DNA of 64,000 bases from Radicibacter daui (GTDB lineage: Bacteria; Pseudomonadota; Alphaproteobacteria; Radicibacterales; Radicibacteraceae), in NCBI GenBank assembly GCA_030657355.1, contig CP131056.1, forward strand, positions 3,182,501-3,246,500. The letters run 5' to 3'. Made by a program: the position numbers and the translations under genes. The notes under the pieces were generated by a model, which was not told the origin of the DNA, did no database searches, and worked only from the letters and a program-made list of their open reading frames with translations. Below, one piece after another: positions 43,856-53,644 of this stretch. How positions within the stretch are numbered: the stretch's first letter is position 1; each line of letters starts with the position of its first letter.

Positions 43856-46246
43856 ATGAGCAATGATCATGATCTGTTCTCGTTCGGCGAGCCTGCCCCG
43901 TCCGCCCCTGCCGCGCCGCAGCGCCGGGGCCGTGCAGAATATCTTGCTTCGCTGAACGAGGTTCAGCGCGCCGCGGTCGAAGCGCTGGATGGCCCGGTTC
44001 TGGTGCTGGCAGGCGCCGGCACCGGCAAGACGCGTGTGCTCACCACCCGCCTTGCCCATATCGTCACCACCGGCCGTGCCTGGCCCTCGCGCATCCTTGC
44101 CGTTACCTTTACCAACAAGGCGGCGCGCGAGATGAAGGAGCGCGTGGGCAAGCTCATTGGCGAGATGAACGAGGGCTGGTGGATGGGCACGTTCCATTCG
44201 CTTGCCGCCCGCATCCTGCGCCGCCATGCCGAGCTGCTGGAGCTCAAGCCCAACTTCACCATCCTCGACAGCGATGACCAGTTGCGCCTGATCAAGCAGC
44301 TGCTGGCGGCTGAAAATATCGACGACAAGAAGAACCCTGCCCGCTCCGTGCTCTCCATGATCGAGCGCTGGAAGGACAAGGGGTTGACGCCGGACAAGCT
44401 GAAGCCGGCCGATGGCGGCGATGTTGCCGGCGGGCGCGCGGTGCAGCTTTATGCCGATTATCAGGAGCGGCTGAAGACGCTGAATGCATGCGATTTCGGC
44501 GACCTTCTGCTCCACAACATCACGCTTTTCACCAAACACCCGGATATCCTGACCGAGTGGCAGGAGCGCTTCCGCTACATTCTGGTCGACGAATATCAGG
44601 ATACCAACGTCGCCCAGTATCTGTGGCTGCGCCTGCTCGCCCAGAAGCACAAGAACCTCTGCTGCGTGGGCGATGATGACCAGTCGATCTATGGCTGGCG
44701 CGGCGCGGAAGTGGGCAACATCCTGCGCTTCGAGAGCGATTTCCCCGGCGCGCGCATCATCCGCCTTGAGCAGAATTACCGCTCCACCCCGCATATCCTT
44801 GCTGCTGCCGGCGGGCTCATCACCAAAAACCAGGGCCGCCTCGGCAAGACGCTGTGGACCGAGACCGATGCCGGCGAGAAGGTGCGCGTGCACGGGCTCT
44901 GGGACGGGCCGGAGGAAGCGCGCTGGGTCGGCGAGGAGATAGAGGCCTTCCAGCGCAAGAAAGTGCCGCTGAACCAGATCGCGGTGCTGGTGCGCGCCTC
45001 CTTCCAGATGCGCGCCTTTGAAGAGCGCTTCATCAATCTGGGCCTGCCCTACCGCGTCGTCGGTGGGCCGCGCTTTTATGAGCGTGCCGAAATCCGCGAT
45101 GCGCTCGCCTATTTCCGCCTTGTGGTGCAGCCGGATGATGATCTGGCGCTGGAACGCATCATCAACCTGCCCAAGCGCGGCATCGGCGATACCACCGTGC
45201 GCGAGTTGCGCGGCCATGCCCGTCACTGGGGCGTCTCGCTGCATGAAGCGATCCTGCGCCTTGTCGAGACCGATGAGCTGAAAGCGCGCGTGCGCACACC
45301 GCTGAAGGCGCTGATGCTCGATTTTGCCCGCTGGCGCGAGCAGGTGGCGACGATGCGCCATACCGAGCTTGCCGGGGTTATCCTGGACGAGAGCGGCTAT
45401 ACCCGCATGTGGAAGGAAGACAAGTCACCGGACGCGCCGGGGCGCCTTGATAACCTCAAGGAACTCGTGGCCGGCATGGAAGAGTTCGAGAGCCTTTCCG
45501 GCTTCCTCGAGCATATCCAGCTGGTGATGGAAAACGACACCGCGCCGGAGGGCGAGAAGGCCACGCTCATGACGCTGCATGGCGCCAAGGGGCTGGAATT
45601 CGATGTCGTTTTCCTGCCTGGCTGGGAAGAAGGCGTGTTCCCCAACCAGCGCGCGATGGACGAGACCGGCATTGCCGGCCTTGAGGAAGAGCGCCGGCTT
45701 GCCTATGTCGGCCTGACGCGTGCGCGCAAGCGCGCCCTCGTCTCCTATGTTGCCAACCGGCAGATCCATGGCCTGTGGCAGGACGTGCTGCCCTCCCGCT
45801 TCATCTCCGAGCTGCCGACTGACCATGTCGAACACAGCGCCGATGGCGGCATGGCGAGCCATGGCGGATATGGCGGCGGTGGCGGCAACTTTGGCTCCGG
45901 CGGGCGTCAGGGCGGGTATTTCTCCTCCGGCAGCGTGTTTGACGACCAGCCGCAGCGCCACCGCACCGTCGATAACAGCGCCTTCAGCCGTTTCGAGCGG
46001 GCCCGGCGGACCAGCGGCGGTTTTGCCGCCGGCCGCGAAGCCCCGATCATCGATGGCAAGGCCTACCGCGTGCGCGAGCCGGCCAGCAGCAGCAAGTACG
46101 GCGAAGGCGAGCGTGTCTTCCACCGCAAGTTCGGCTACGGCACAGTAATGGCAGTGGAAGGCGACAAGCTGGATATCGAGTTCGATACCGCCGGCCGCAA
46201 GAAGGTGATCGACAGCTTCATCGTGCCGGAAGCCGAAGCAGATTGA
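43856..46246 (+). CDS. uvrD: UvrD/PcrA-family DNA helicase
   Basis: 796 aa. SF1A 3'-5' helicase: motif Ia/Walker A LAGAGTGKTRVLTTR, TFTNKAAREMKERV, Walker B ILVDEYQDTN, DDDQSIYGWRGA, LEQNYRST, TLHGAKGLEFDVVFLPG and LAYVGLTRARKRA are all present. Residues 665-720 are a Gly-rich linker (YGGGGGNFGSGGRQGG), and the end is a Tudor-like RNA polymerase-binding fold (VFHRKFGYGTVMAVEGDKLD). Acts in nucleotide excision and mismatch repair and in clearing stalled polymerase. Confidence 0.95.
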   Translation: MSNDHDLFSFGEPAPSAPAAPQRRGRAEYLASLNEVQRAAVEALDGPVLVLAGAGTGKTRVLTTRLAHIVTTGRAWPSRILAVTFTNKAAREMKERVGKLIGEMNEGWWMGTFHSLAARILRRHAELLELKPNFTILDSDDQLRLIKQLLAAENIDDKKNPARSVLSMIERWKDKGLTPDKLKPADGGDVAGGRAVQLYADYQERLKTLNACDFGDLLLHNITLFTKHPDILTEWQERFRYILVDEYQDTNVAQYLWLRLLAQKHKNLCCVGDDDQSIYGWRGAEVGNILRFESDFPGARIIRLEQNYRSTPHILAAAGGLITKNQGRLGKTLWTETDAGEKVRVHGLWDGPEEARWVGEEIEAFQRKKVPLNQIAVLVRASFQMRAFEERFINLGLPYRVVGGPRFYERAEIRDALAYFRLVVQPDDDLALERIINLPKRGIGDTTVRELRGHARHWGVSLHEAILRLVETDELKARVRTPLKALMLDFARWREQVATMRHTELAGVILDESGYTRMWKEDKSPDAPGRLDNLKELVAGMEEFESLSGFLEHIQLVMENDTAPEGEKATLMTLHGAKGLEFDVVFLPGWEEGVFPNQRAMDETGIAGLEEERRLAYVGLTRARKRALVSYVANRQIHGLWQDVLPSRFISELPTDHVEHSADGGMASHGGYGGGGGNFGSGGRQGGYFSSGSVFDDQPQRHRTVDNSAFSRFERARRTSGGFAAGREAPIIDGKAYRVREPASSSKYGEGERVFHRKFGYGTVMAVEGDKLDIEFDTAGRKKVIDSFIVPEAEAD

Positions 46247-46556
46247 GGGCTGATGCCAGATGAGGGTGGGGAGTGAAGGCCAGGCGCCGGCCCAGCCTGT
46301 CATGACAATCCTGCGACATTGTGAAGCGCTTCTCAGTCTCGCGGACCCTCTACGCGAAGGGCTCGCCGGGACCTTTTGTCTCGGTTATTGATAGAAAAAA
46401 TTTCCCAACACGATACCGGCGGCGGCCCGAATGCCTCCGCCCGGCGCAAGGGTGCGAGGAACGCTGGCCGATACATTTCACCGCTCCAGCGGGTGAAGTG
46501 ACGGCTGGCTTGTCTCCGTTTCCGGCAAATGTCTTCGAGAAAGCGACAGGTCCTTC
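46247..46556. other. Intergenic region upstream of the Bcr/CflA-type transporter
   Basis: 310 bp. A short imperfect hairpin (TTCACCGCT with AGCGGGTGAA, near 46480-46500) and an AT-rich patch at about 46390-46405 are the only features noted; the transporter's promoter is presumably here. Confidence 0.45.
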
Positions 46557-47747
46557 ATGAAAGCGAGCTTTGCCCGCCACGTCCTCGTTCTCGGCGCCCT
46601 CAGTACGCTGGGTCCGCTGGCGATCGACATGTATCTGCCGAGCTTTCCGGAAATTGCCAACGCCATGCACACGGACGAGGCGGTTATCCAGCTCAGCCTC
46701 TCCAGCTTCTTCATCGGCCTTGCGGTGGGTCAGCTTTTCTATGGCCCCATCTCCGACCGGCTCGGCCGTCGCGGGCCGATGCTGACCGGCCTCTTTCTCT
46801 TCATCCTCGCCTCCTTCGGCTGCGCGATGATGCATGATCCCTACTGGCTCATCGGCCTGCGCTTCGTGCAGGGCGTGGCCGGCTGCGTCGGCATCGTCAT
46901 CACCCGCGCCGTCATTCGCGACACCTATCGCGGGCATCAGGCGGCGCGCGTGCTCTCCACCACCCTGCTGGTGCTCAGTGTCTCGCCCGTCGTGGCGCCG
47001 ATGTTCGGCACCATTCTGGTGTCCTTCTTCGACTGGCCGGCAGTGTTCTGGGCGCTGGCGCTGTTCTCGCTCTTCTGCATCCTGCTGGTCATCACCCAGC
47101 TGCCGGAAAGCTGCCCGCCGGAAATGCGCCAGCGCGGCGGGCTGGGCAGCGTGTTCATCACCTATCTGCGCCTGCTGGGCGACCTGCGCTTCATGGCTAC
47201 GGTCGGCGCCGGTGGTTTTGCGCAGGGCGGCCTCTTTGCCTATCTGGCCGGCTCCCCCTTCGTGTTCCTGACCTATCACGGCCTTGAGAGCTGGCAGTTC
47301 AGCGCGCTCTTTGCCAGCAACGCCATCGGCCTTATCGGTGCGGCGCAGTTCTCCCCCAACTTCATCCGCCGCTACGGGGCGGAGCCGGTGATCCGCGCCG
47401 GTGCGCTCGTCTTCAGCCTTGCTGCGATGAGCCTGCTGGTCACGGCGCTGATGGGCCATGAGACGCTGCCGCAGCTGATCGCCACGCTCTTCATCTGCCT
47501 GACCGCCATGGGTTTCGTCATGCCCGGTGCCTCCATGCTGGCGCTGGAGCCCCACGGCGCCAATGCCGGCGCGGCCGCCGCGCTGATGGGTGCACTGCAA
47601 TTCACCATCGGCTCGCTGACCGGCGCGCTGGTCAGCGCCTTCTTCAACGGCACACCGGTGCCGCTGATCGCCGTCATCGCCGGCTGCGGCCTCATCTCGC
47701 TGGGTCTTTCCCAGGGGCTGATGCGCAACCGCCTGCAGCTCGCCTGA
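46557..47747 (+). CDS. Bcr/CflA-family multidrug efflux transporter (MFS)
   Basis: 396 aa, twelve predicted membrane helices. Bcr/CflA features: LGALSTLGPLAIDMYLPSFP at the start, QLSLSSFFIGLAVGQLFYGP, SDRLGRRGPML, RFVQGVAGCVGIVITRAVIRD and LVLSVSPVVAPMFGTILV. Exports drugs or cysteine/sulfonamide-like compounds by proton antiport in characterised relatives. A large palindrome follows. Confidence 0.9.
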   Translation: MKASFARHVLVLGALSTLGPLAIDMYLPSFPEIANAMHTDEAVIQLSLSSFFIGLAVGQLFYGPISDRLGRRGPMLTGLFLFILASFGCAMMHDPYWLIGLRFVQGVAGCVGIVITRAVIRDTYRGHQAARVLSTTLLVLSVSPVVAPMFGTILVSFFDWPAVFWALALFSLFCILLVITQLPESCPPEMRQRGGLGSVFITYLRLLGDLRFMATVGAGGFAQGGLFAYLAGSPFVFLTYHGLESWQFSALFASNAIGLIGAAQFSPNFIRRYGAEPVIRAGALVFSLAAMSLLVTALMGHETLPQLIATLFICLTAMGFVMPGASMLALEPHGANAGAAAALMGALQFTIGSLTGALVSAFFNGTPVPLIAVIAGCGLISLGLSQGLMRNRLQLA

Positions 47748-47760
47748 GGCCAGACACTCC

Positions 47761-47790
47761 GCCTGCCAGGGGAAAATTTTCCCGGCAGGC
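47761..47790. repeat. 30-bp palindrome downstream of the transporter
   Basis: GCCTGCC and GGCAGGC enclose GGGAAAATTTTCCC with a 2-base bulge. It may be a bidirectional terminator for the transporter or an operator for the muramidase gene about 60 bp on. Confidence 0.55.
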
Positions 47791-47852
47791 AGCCGCGTGT
47801 CTTTTGCAACCATTTGACATAAAATACACCCCTCCACTCGCTTTGGGGAGGG

Positions 47853-48437
47853 ATGATGATGGCTGCTTCAACCTTTGGTCCGGCCCGCTTCGAGGGCCGG
47901 ATTTCCTATATGTATCTTGATACCGCCGGCAACGTGACTGTCGGCATCGGCCACATGCTGCCTTCCGCGGCAGCAGCCAGCCGGCTGACTTTTCATCATA
48001 CCGGCGAGGACCGGCCGGCATCGGCGGCAGAAAGCGCCGCCGGCTGGACAGCGGTCAAGGCCTGCCCTCACGGGCAGAGCATTCCGGCCACCCGTTTCAA
48101 CCCGGCCCGACCGGCGACCGGCTGGCCGGCCCTGCCTCCGCTCCGGCTGGAGGACGATGAAATCGACGCCCTGTTTGCGGCCGATATCGCCGAGCATGCC
48201 CATCAGCTGGAAAAGGGCCTGCCGGATTTCGCGGGTCTTCCGGAGCCGGCACGCGAAGTGCTGCTCGACATGCATTTCAATCTTGGTGATGGCGGCCTCT
48301 GCAAGGCCCGCTGGCCAAGCCTGTTTCGCGCGGTCGAGGCCCGTGACTGGCAGACCGCCGCCGACCAGTGCCGCCGCAAGGGTATCCAGCAAGCCCGTAA
48401 TGACTGGGCGCGCGAGACGCTGGCAAGCCTCGCCTGA
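47853..48437 (+). CDS. T4-like/pesticin-type muramidase (GH24-like), no signal peptide
   Basis: 194 aa; three consecutive ATGs (47853, 47856, 47859), of which the last is best placed behind GGGGAGG. The lysozyme active-site region is FEGRISYMYLDTAGNVTVGI then GH: Glu, Asp and Thr are all in order. C-terminal LLDMHFNLGDGGL and AADQCRRKGIQQARNDWA match the pesticin/T4-lysozyme-like family. No export signal is visible, although its substrate, peptidoglycan, is outside the cytosol. No phage genes surround it. Confidence 0.82.
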   Translation: MMMAASTFGPARFEGRISYMYLDTAGNVTVGIGHMLPSAAAASRLTFHHTGEDRPASAAESAAGWTAVKACPHGQSIPATRFNPARPATGWPALPPLRLEDDEIDALFAADIAEHAHQLEKGLPDFAGLPEPAREVLLDMHFNLGDGGLCKARWPSLFRAVEARDWQTAADQCRRKGIQQARNDWARETLASLA

Positions 48438-48461
48438 CCCGCCACAGGCAAGGCGGCTCAA

Positions 48462-48500
48462 TAAAAAAGCGCCGGAGGAAATCCTCCGGCGCTTTTCTTT
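48462..48500. terminator. Bidirectional terminator after the muramidase gene
   Basis: AAAAAAGCGCCGGAGGA pairs with TCCTCCGGCGCTTTTCTTT between two convergent genes. Confidence 0.85.
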
Positions 48501-48520
48501 AAGGCGATGCTTTCAGCCCG

Positions 48521-49834
48521 TCAGGCGACTTCGGGATGAGCCTCGAAGTGGCCGGTCGGCTTGCTGCGATGCAGGACACCGTGCAGCACGGTGGCCACGA
48601 CGCCGATGACGGTCGTGATCGCCACATAATGCGCCGGGCCCAGCGGATTGGCCTTCAGCATGAACTGCATGGCCAGCGGCGTGATGCCGCCGAAGATCGC
48701 GTAGGCGACATTGTAGGTGAAGGACACACCCGTGAAGCGCACGCTGCTGGGGAAGGAGCGCACCAGCTGCACCGGCACGAAGTTGATGATGCCGACGAAG
48801 AGGCCGGCGACCGTGTAGGCCGGGATCAGCATCGCCGGGTTGGAGGCGGTGCCGATATAGAGCCAGTAGGTGGAGGCGATGAGGCCGATGGAGCCCAGCG
48901 TGACCACCTTCAGCATGTTGAAGCGGTCCAGCAGCATGCCGGTACCGACCACGCCGATGGTGAGCGTGATGGTGGCGCAGACACTGCCGATGAGCGTGGT
49001 GACTGGCGGGATGTGATGCAGGCGCTGCATCAGCACCGGCGTGGAGAGAATGACCACGACGATGCCGGCGGTCAGCGTCCAGGTGGCGAGCATGCCCACC
49101 AGCACGGCCGGGGTATGGCCACGCAGCATCTGGCCGAGCGGCAGCCTGGAGACGAGGGACTGGCGCTTGCGCATTTCCTCGAACACCGGGGTCTCTTCCA
49201 GATAACGGCGCAGATACATGGCGATCACGCCGAACACGCCGCCGACGAGGAACGGAATACGCCAGCCGAAGGCCATGACCTCTTCAGGAGCGTAGATTGA
49301 GTTGATGGCGGTGGACATCAGCGAGCCCAGCAGGATGCCGCCGGTGAGACCACCGGTCAGCAGGCCGCAGGCAAGGCCGACGCGCTTGACCGACACATGC
49401 TCGGCCACGAACACCCAGGCGCCCGGCGCCTCGCCGCCGATGGCAGCGCCCTGGCACAGGCGCATGACCAGCAGCAGAACCGGCGCGGCATAACCGATGC
49501 TGGCAAAGGTCGGCATCGCGCCGATAAGCAGGGTCGGCAACGCCATCAGGAAGATGGAGAGGGTGAACATGCGCTTGCGGCCGGTCTTGTCGCCGAAATG
49601 CGCCATGATGATGCCGCCCAGCGGACGGGCAAGGTAACCGGCGGCGAAGATGCCGAAGGTGTTCAGCTGCTCAAGCCATTCCGGCATGTCTGCCGGGAAG
49701 AAGAGCTTGCCGACGACGCCGGCGAAAAACACGTAGATGATGAAATCGTAGAACTCCAGCGCACCGCCGAGAGAAGCGAGGGCGAGGGTTTTTGCGTCGC
49801 CGCGATTCAAGGGGCGGCTGGTGGCTTCCGACAT
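48521..49834 (-). CDS. MHS-family MFS transporter (organic acid/proton symport type)
   Basis: 437 aa, twelve membrane helices. MHS features: SLGGALEFYDFIIYVFFAG, GYLARPLGGIIMAHFGDKTG, RLCQGAAIGGEAPGAWVFVA and RIPFLVGGVFGVIAMYLRRY with LEETPVF. Related carriers take up citrate, alpha-ketoglutarate, shikimate or proline/betaine. The substrate here is not determined. Long AT-rich region upstream with a small palindrome. Confidence 0.87.
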   Translation of the reverse strand: MSEATSRPLNRGDAKTLALASLGGALEFYDFIIYVFFAGVVGKLFFPADMPEWLEQLNTFGIFAAGYLARPLGGIIMAHFGDKTGRKRMFTLSIFLMALPTLLIGAMPTFASIGYAAPVLLLVMRLCQGAAIGGEAPGAWVFVAEHVSVKRVGLACGLLTGGLTGGILLGSLMSTAINSIYAPEEVMAFGWRIPFLVGGVFGVIAMYLRRYLEETPVFEEMRKRQSLVSRLPLGQMLRGHTPAVLVGMLATWTLTAGIVVVILSTPVLMQRLHHIPPVTTLIGSVCATITLTIGVVGTGMLLDRFNMLKVVTLGSIGLIASTYWLYIGTASNPAMLIPAYTVAGLFVGIINFVPVQLVRSFPSSVRFTGVSFTYNVAYAIFGGITPLAMQFMLKANPLGPAHYVAITTVIGVVATVLHGVLHRSKPTGHFEAHPEVA

Positions 49835-50227
49835 TCTTGTTATGTCCTGTAACTGGTTCCTCGATGGCCCTGACTGTCAGGGCCCGCATTTTCTTTCTCC
49901 AGACCAGACACAATTGCAACACAATTTCGTTCCGGACGGTGCATTGATGCACTCTTTGCCGAAAAAATGTGTCACCCGCTGGTGCCGGGGAGGAAACCAG
50001 GAACATACCCGGCACCCTCGCGCCCCATACGATGGCACCACACGGGAATATGTGCGCAGGCTCCCGTCAAATATCTATAACTTGTACACACAAATACATA
50101 TCTCCTTTGAATTTATAAGCTATTTCGCATAGGCCACCTTACAGCCCTGTGGACTACCGGGTTATTCGACGCCTAACATCCATCCGCTCCCCCCGATCTC
50201 TGCCCTTTCAAGGCCAGGAGAGGACCG
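49835..50227. other. Divergent intergenic region, AT-rich
   Basis: 393 bp between the MHS transporter and the chemoreceptor. It holds the palindrome at 49939-49952 and an AT-rich run at about 50065-50130 likely to contain promoters. No gene is supported. Confidence 0.5.
49939..49952. promoter_or_regulatory. 14-bp palindrome upstream of the MHS transporter
   Basis: GTGCATTGATGCAC: perfect 6-bp arms around TG, about 105 bp before the transporter start. A candidate operator for an unidentified regulator. Confidence 0.35.
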
Positions 50228-51931
50228 ATGCTGTCAAAAATCCGCATTCTCTATAAAATATTCCTGCTGATCGGCGTCATGAGCACCGTGACCATCACGC
50301 TGGCTGTCATTGCCTATCGCAGTATCGAAACCATGCATGCCGCCACAACCCGGGTGGATGCCGCCGGCTACCAGTCACTGACCGGCGCCCGCCTCGCCCT
50401 CGACATGGTTCGGCTTAACCGCAGTGAATTCCGCGTCGCCCTTTCCCCCACCGCTAAGGAAGTGGAGGCCGTGAGCGAGGTCAACAAGCCGTTCCTTAGC
50501 CGGATCGAAAGCGGTTATGCCGCCTTTCAGACCAGTGCGGACGGCAAGCAGAAAGAACTGCTGGACCAGCTGGGCACGGCCTACAAGACCTATCTGGACG
50601 GGATGTATGGCGTGCTGGAAAAGGCACGCTCCCTTGATGGCCAGGTCACACTCGGGGAGCAGCAAAGCGCGCTGCACGACCAGGTGATGGTCAGCCGGGC
50701 CAATTCACGCAAGCTGGAAGATCTGGCGCTCGCGCTCAATGAATATACCAGCCAGAAATCCGGCACGATGGTCGCCGAAGCCGAACATGACGCCCGCCGC
50801 ATCCAGATGCTCATGCTGGTGATCGGCGTGGTTGGGGTAACCGGAGGCATCGCTATCGGTTTCCTCATCGGGCAGTTCGGCATCGCCCGGCCCATCGTGC
50901 GGGCAGTCGGCTCCCTGCGGTTGCTGGCTGCCGGCAATACCGAAGAAGCGATCTATGGTGTGGGCCGCGGCGACGAGATCGGCTCGGTTGCCGAGAGCAT
51001 GCAGGTCTTCAAGGAAAACCTCATCCGCACGCGAGAGATGGATGCCGCCGCCAAGGCTCTGGAAGAGCGGCATGCCGAGGAAAAACGCCAGCAGATGAAC
51101 CGGCTGGCGGACCAATTCGAGAATTCGGTGCTTGGCATCGTCAACAGTGTCTCCAGTGCCTCGCACCAGATGCAGGGCAATGCGGAGGCGATGGCCCGCA
51201 TCGCCGAGGAGGCCAGCCGCCAGGCAACCGGCGTTTCTTCTGCGGCGGTTGAAACCTCCTCCAACGTGCAGACGGTAGCGACGGCGGCCGAGGAACTTTC
51301 TTCCTCCATCTCCGAGATCTCGCGCCAGCTGGCGGAGGCGACCGGTATCTCTGCAGATGCTGTCGAGCAGGCCAACCATACCGGCAACGTCGTGGCCGAG
51401 CTGGCCGAAGCCGCGACCAGGATCGGCGAGGTCGTAAACCTCATCACCGATATCGCCTCCCAGACCAACCTGCTGGCGCTCAACGCCACCATCGAGGCGG
51501 CCCGCGCTGGAGAAGCCGGCAAGGGTTTTGCCGTCGTCGCCAACGAGGTCAAGAACCTCGCCACCCAGACCGGCCGCGCGACGGAGGAAATCGCCACGCA
51601 GGTCGGGAGTGTGCAGGCCTCGACCGAAGAGGCGGTCAAGGCCATCAAGCTGATCTCCACGACCATCGGCAAGATCAACCAGATCTCGACGTCCATCGCC
51701 TCCGCGGTGGAAGAACAGGGCGCGGCCACCGCCGAGATCGCCCGCAATGTCGAGCAGGCGGCCCGGGGCACGGAAGAAGTTACCGGCACTATCGGCGGTG
51801 TCAGTGCCGCGGCGGAAGAAGCCGGTCAGGTGGCAAGCCAGGTCGCCGGAGCGTCCAATGACCTCTCCGGGCAGGCGGGCGCCCTGCGCACAGCGGCTAT
51901 CGGTTTCGCCGAACAGGTACGCGCCGCCTGA
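50228..51931 (+). CDS. Methyl-accepting chemotaxis protein
   Basis: 567 aa. TM1 (residues 9-29), a 4-helix-bundle periplasmic sensor of about 160 residues, TM2 (195-217), HAMP ([19 protein letters not shown]), then the signalling domain with the hairpin tip [44 protein letters not shown] and [14 protein letters not shown] flank it. No C-terminal CheR-binding pentapeptide. The ligand is unknown. GGAGAGG precedes the ATG. Confidence 0.93.
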   Translation: MLSKIRILYKIFLLIGVMSTVTITLAVIAYRSIETMHAATTRVDAAGYQSLTGARLALDMVRLNRSEFRVALSPTAKEVEAVSEVNKPFLSRIESGYAAFQTSADGKQKELLDQLGTAYKTYLDGMYGVLEKARSLDGQVTLGEQQSALHDQVMVSRANSRKLEDLALALNEYTSQKSGTMVAEAEHDARRIQMLMLVIGVVGVTGGIAIGFLIGQFGIARPIVRAVGSLRLLAAGNTEEAIYGVGRGDEIGSVAESMQVFKENLIRTREMDAAAKALEERHAEEKRQQMNRLADQFENSVLGIVNSVSSASHQMQGNAEAMARIAEEASRQATGVSSAAVETSSNVQTVATAAEELSSSISEISRQLAEATGISADAVEQANHTGNVVAELAEAATRIGEVVNLITDIASQTNLLALNATIEAARAGEAGKGFAVVANEVKNLATQTGRATEEIATQVGSVQASTEEAVKAIKLISTTIGKINQISTSIASAVEEQGAATAEIARNVEQAARGTEEVTGTIGGVSAAAEEAGQVASQVAGASNDLSGQAGALRTAAIGFAEQVRAA

Positions 51932-51958
51932 TCCTGAAGATGCTCGTTCAATTCAGTC

Positions 51959-51995
51959 AGGCCGCTCCTACCTTTGCGTGGGAGCGGCCTTTTCC
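51959..51995 (+). terminator. Intrinsic terminator after the chemoreceptor gene
   Basis: AGGCCGCTCC pairs with GGAGCGGCCT and is followed by TTTCCTTC. Confidence 0.8.
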
Positions 51996-52028
51996 TTCAT
52001 CAGGCCGTGCGGCATTCGGCACAAATCA

Positions 52029-52046
52029 ATTAGTATTCTATCTAAT
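52029..52046. promoter_or_regulatory. Inverted repeat upstream of the globin gene
   Basis: ATTAG and CTAAT flank TATTCTAT, about 65 bp before the globin ATG, inside an AT-rich promoter-like stretch. It could be an NO- or redox-responsive operator, but does not clearly match a named consensus. Confidence 0.4.
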
Positions 52047-52111
52047 AAAATGTCGTGGTAGCTTACCGGCATAACCAACAAATCACTCGACATTGAACAG
52101 GCACACCAGGC

Positions 52112-52516
52112 ATGACCCCGGCCCAGATCGCCCTCGTCCAGTCCACCTTTCCGAAGATTTCTTCCGATCCGGACAAGGCGGCGAAGATTTTTTATGAGGA
52201 GCTGTTTGCTCTGGAGCCCGAATTCCGCGAGCTGTTCAAGGGCGATATGGAAGTACAGGGCCGCAAGCTGATGGACATGCTGGCCAAGCTGATCGGCGGG
52301 ATGAACCGGCCGGAAAGCCTGTTGTTGCCGCTGTTCAACCTTGGCCGCAAACACAAGGGCACCGGCGTGAAGAAAGAGCATTTCCGCCCCTTCGGCACCG
52401 CCTATCTGAAGATGGTGGAAAAGATGGTGGGCCCGGCCGCTTTCACGCCCGAGCTGCACGATGCCTATCTCGATATCTACAAGCTCGCCGCCGGCGTGAT
52501 GCGCAAGGCGATGTAA
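52112..52516 (+). CDS. Single-domain bacterial globin
   Basis: 134 aa, the size of a Vitreoscilla-type globin without reductase domain. TPAQIALVQSTFPKISSDPD begins helix A; FYEELFALEPEFRELFKGDM carries the CD-corner Phe; NLGRKHKGTGVKKEHF contains the proximal-His helix F (H in GRKH); YLKMVEKMVGPAAFTPELHD and AYLDIYKLAAGVM close the fold. Likely roles are NO detoxification or oxygen binding. It is convergent with the LacI gene. Confidence 0.83.
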   Translation: MTPAQIALVQSTFPKISSDPDKAAKIFYEELFALEPEFRELFKGDMEVQGRKLMDMLAKLIGGMNRPESLLLPLFNLGRKHKGTGVKKEHFRPFGTAYLKMVEKMVGPAAFTPELHDAYLDIYKLAAGVMRKAM

Positions 52517-52537
52517 GACGCGGGCACCCTGACCTTC

Positions 52538-53644
52538 TCAGCCCTGCCCGGCCTTGATCGCGGCAGGGCGCGCGACGGTAGAGCCGCGCACGATCAGTTC
52601 CGTCCCCAATATGATGGGCTCGCCGCCGGGACGCAGGCCAAGGGCTATTTCGGCTGCCACCCGGCCTTTTTCCACATGCGGCTGCCGGATGGTGGTAAGC
52701 GGCGGCACGGCGATGGCAGCATAAGGGTTATCGTCAAACCCCACCACTGCCACCTGTGCCGGCACCGCGAGACCGGCGCCGCGCAGATGCTCAAGCGCGC
52801 CCAGTGCCAGCTCGTCGCTCATGCACAAAACCGCCGTCAGGTCCGGCATGCGGGCAAGCAATGCCGCCATGCCGTTACGGCCGCGCGAGCGCGTGTTGAC
52901 GCGCTCTTCGATGACGACGTCTTCAAAACCGATACCGGCCCAGGAAAGTTCGCCCAGATACCCGGCGAAACGGTCGCGGGTGACAGAGAAGGTAGCGGCA
53001 GCAACCCGCCCGGCATCCACCGACCCCTCGTAATCGTCGCTGCGCGCCTCCAGCGCCAGAATGCCGATCCGGCGATGACCAAGCGCCAGCAGATGGCGGG
53101 CCGCCAGCGCCGAGCCGGCACGATCGTCGATGGTGACGCTGCCGGTAATGCCCTTCACGTCATTGTCGATGGAGACGACGGGCAGGCCGCGCTCCACCGC
53201 CAGTTCCACCAGCGGGGAATTGGTCTCGATACATTGCAGCACGAAACCGTCCACTGCAGCCTGGCGGATGCGCTGCTCGCCCTTCTCCGGGTTAAGGATG
53301 GAGATGAGCGTCAGGTCGACCCCGGCCGCCTCGCACGCCTCGGCAACACCGCGCACCGTGGCGATCGCCACCGGATCGCTGACGGTGTAGGACAGCGCGT
53401 CGTGGAAAACGAGGCCGAGCGAGCCCATCTTGCCGGTGCGCAGCATGCGCCCGACGGGATTTGGCCCCAGATAGCCGATGGAGCGTGCCGCTTCATGGAT
53501 GCGCTCGCGCAGTTCCGGCCGCACCCGTTCAGGACGGGAAAAAGCGTTGGAGATGGTGGCACGGGAAACCCCGACCAGCCGGGCGACGTCAAGCAGGGTG
53601 GCGCCACGCGCCCGCGAACCTCGCAGTTCGCCATCCTCTCCCAT
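52538..53644 (-). CDS. LacI-family transcriptional regulator
   Basis: About 368 aa from ATG 53644, with GGGAGG upstream. HTH: TLLDVARLVGVSRATISNAF then SRPERVRPELRERI. The periplasmic-binding-like effector domain has LGLVFHDALSYTVSDPVAIA and LTAVLCMSDELALGALEHLR then VVGFDDNPYAAIAVPPLTTIRQP. Sugar or nucleoside effector unknown. Two TTGTCC hexamers 12 bp apart lie just upstream (53674-53691). No adjacent transport or sugar operon. Confidence 0.9.
   Translation of the reverse strand: MGEDGELRGSRARGATLLDVARLVGVSRATISNAFSRPERVRPELRERIHEAARSIGYLGPNPVGRMLRTGKMGSLGLVFHDALSYTVSDPVAIATVRGVAEACEAAGVDLTLISILNPEKGEQRIRQAAVDGFVLQCIETNSPLVELAVERGLPVVSIDNDVKGITGSVTIDDRAGSALAARHLLALGHRRIGILALEARSDDYEGSVDAGRVAAATFSVTRDRFAGYLGELSWAGIGFEDVVIEERVNTRSRGRNGMAALLARMPDLTAVLCMSDELALGALEHLRGAGLAVPAQVAVVGFDDNPYAAIAVPPLTTIRQPHVEKGRVAAEIALGLRPGGEPIILGTELIVRGSTVARPAAIKAGQG

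Noticed and set aside
43703-45361. 552-aa minus-strand reading frame
   Set aside because: Antisense of uvrD, whose helicase motifs are complete.
46350-47837. 495-aa minus-strand reading frame
   Set aside because: Antisense of the Bcr/CflA transporter; repetitive polar composition typical of a shadow frame.
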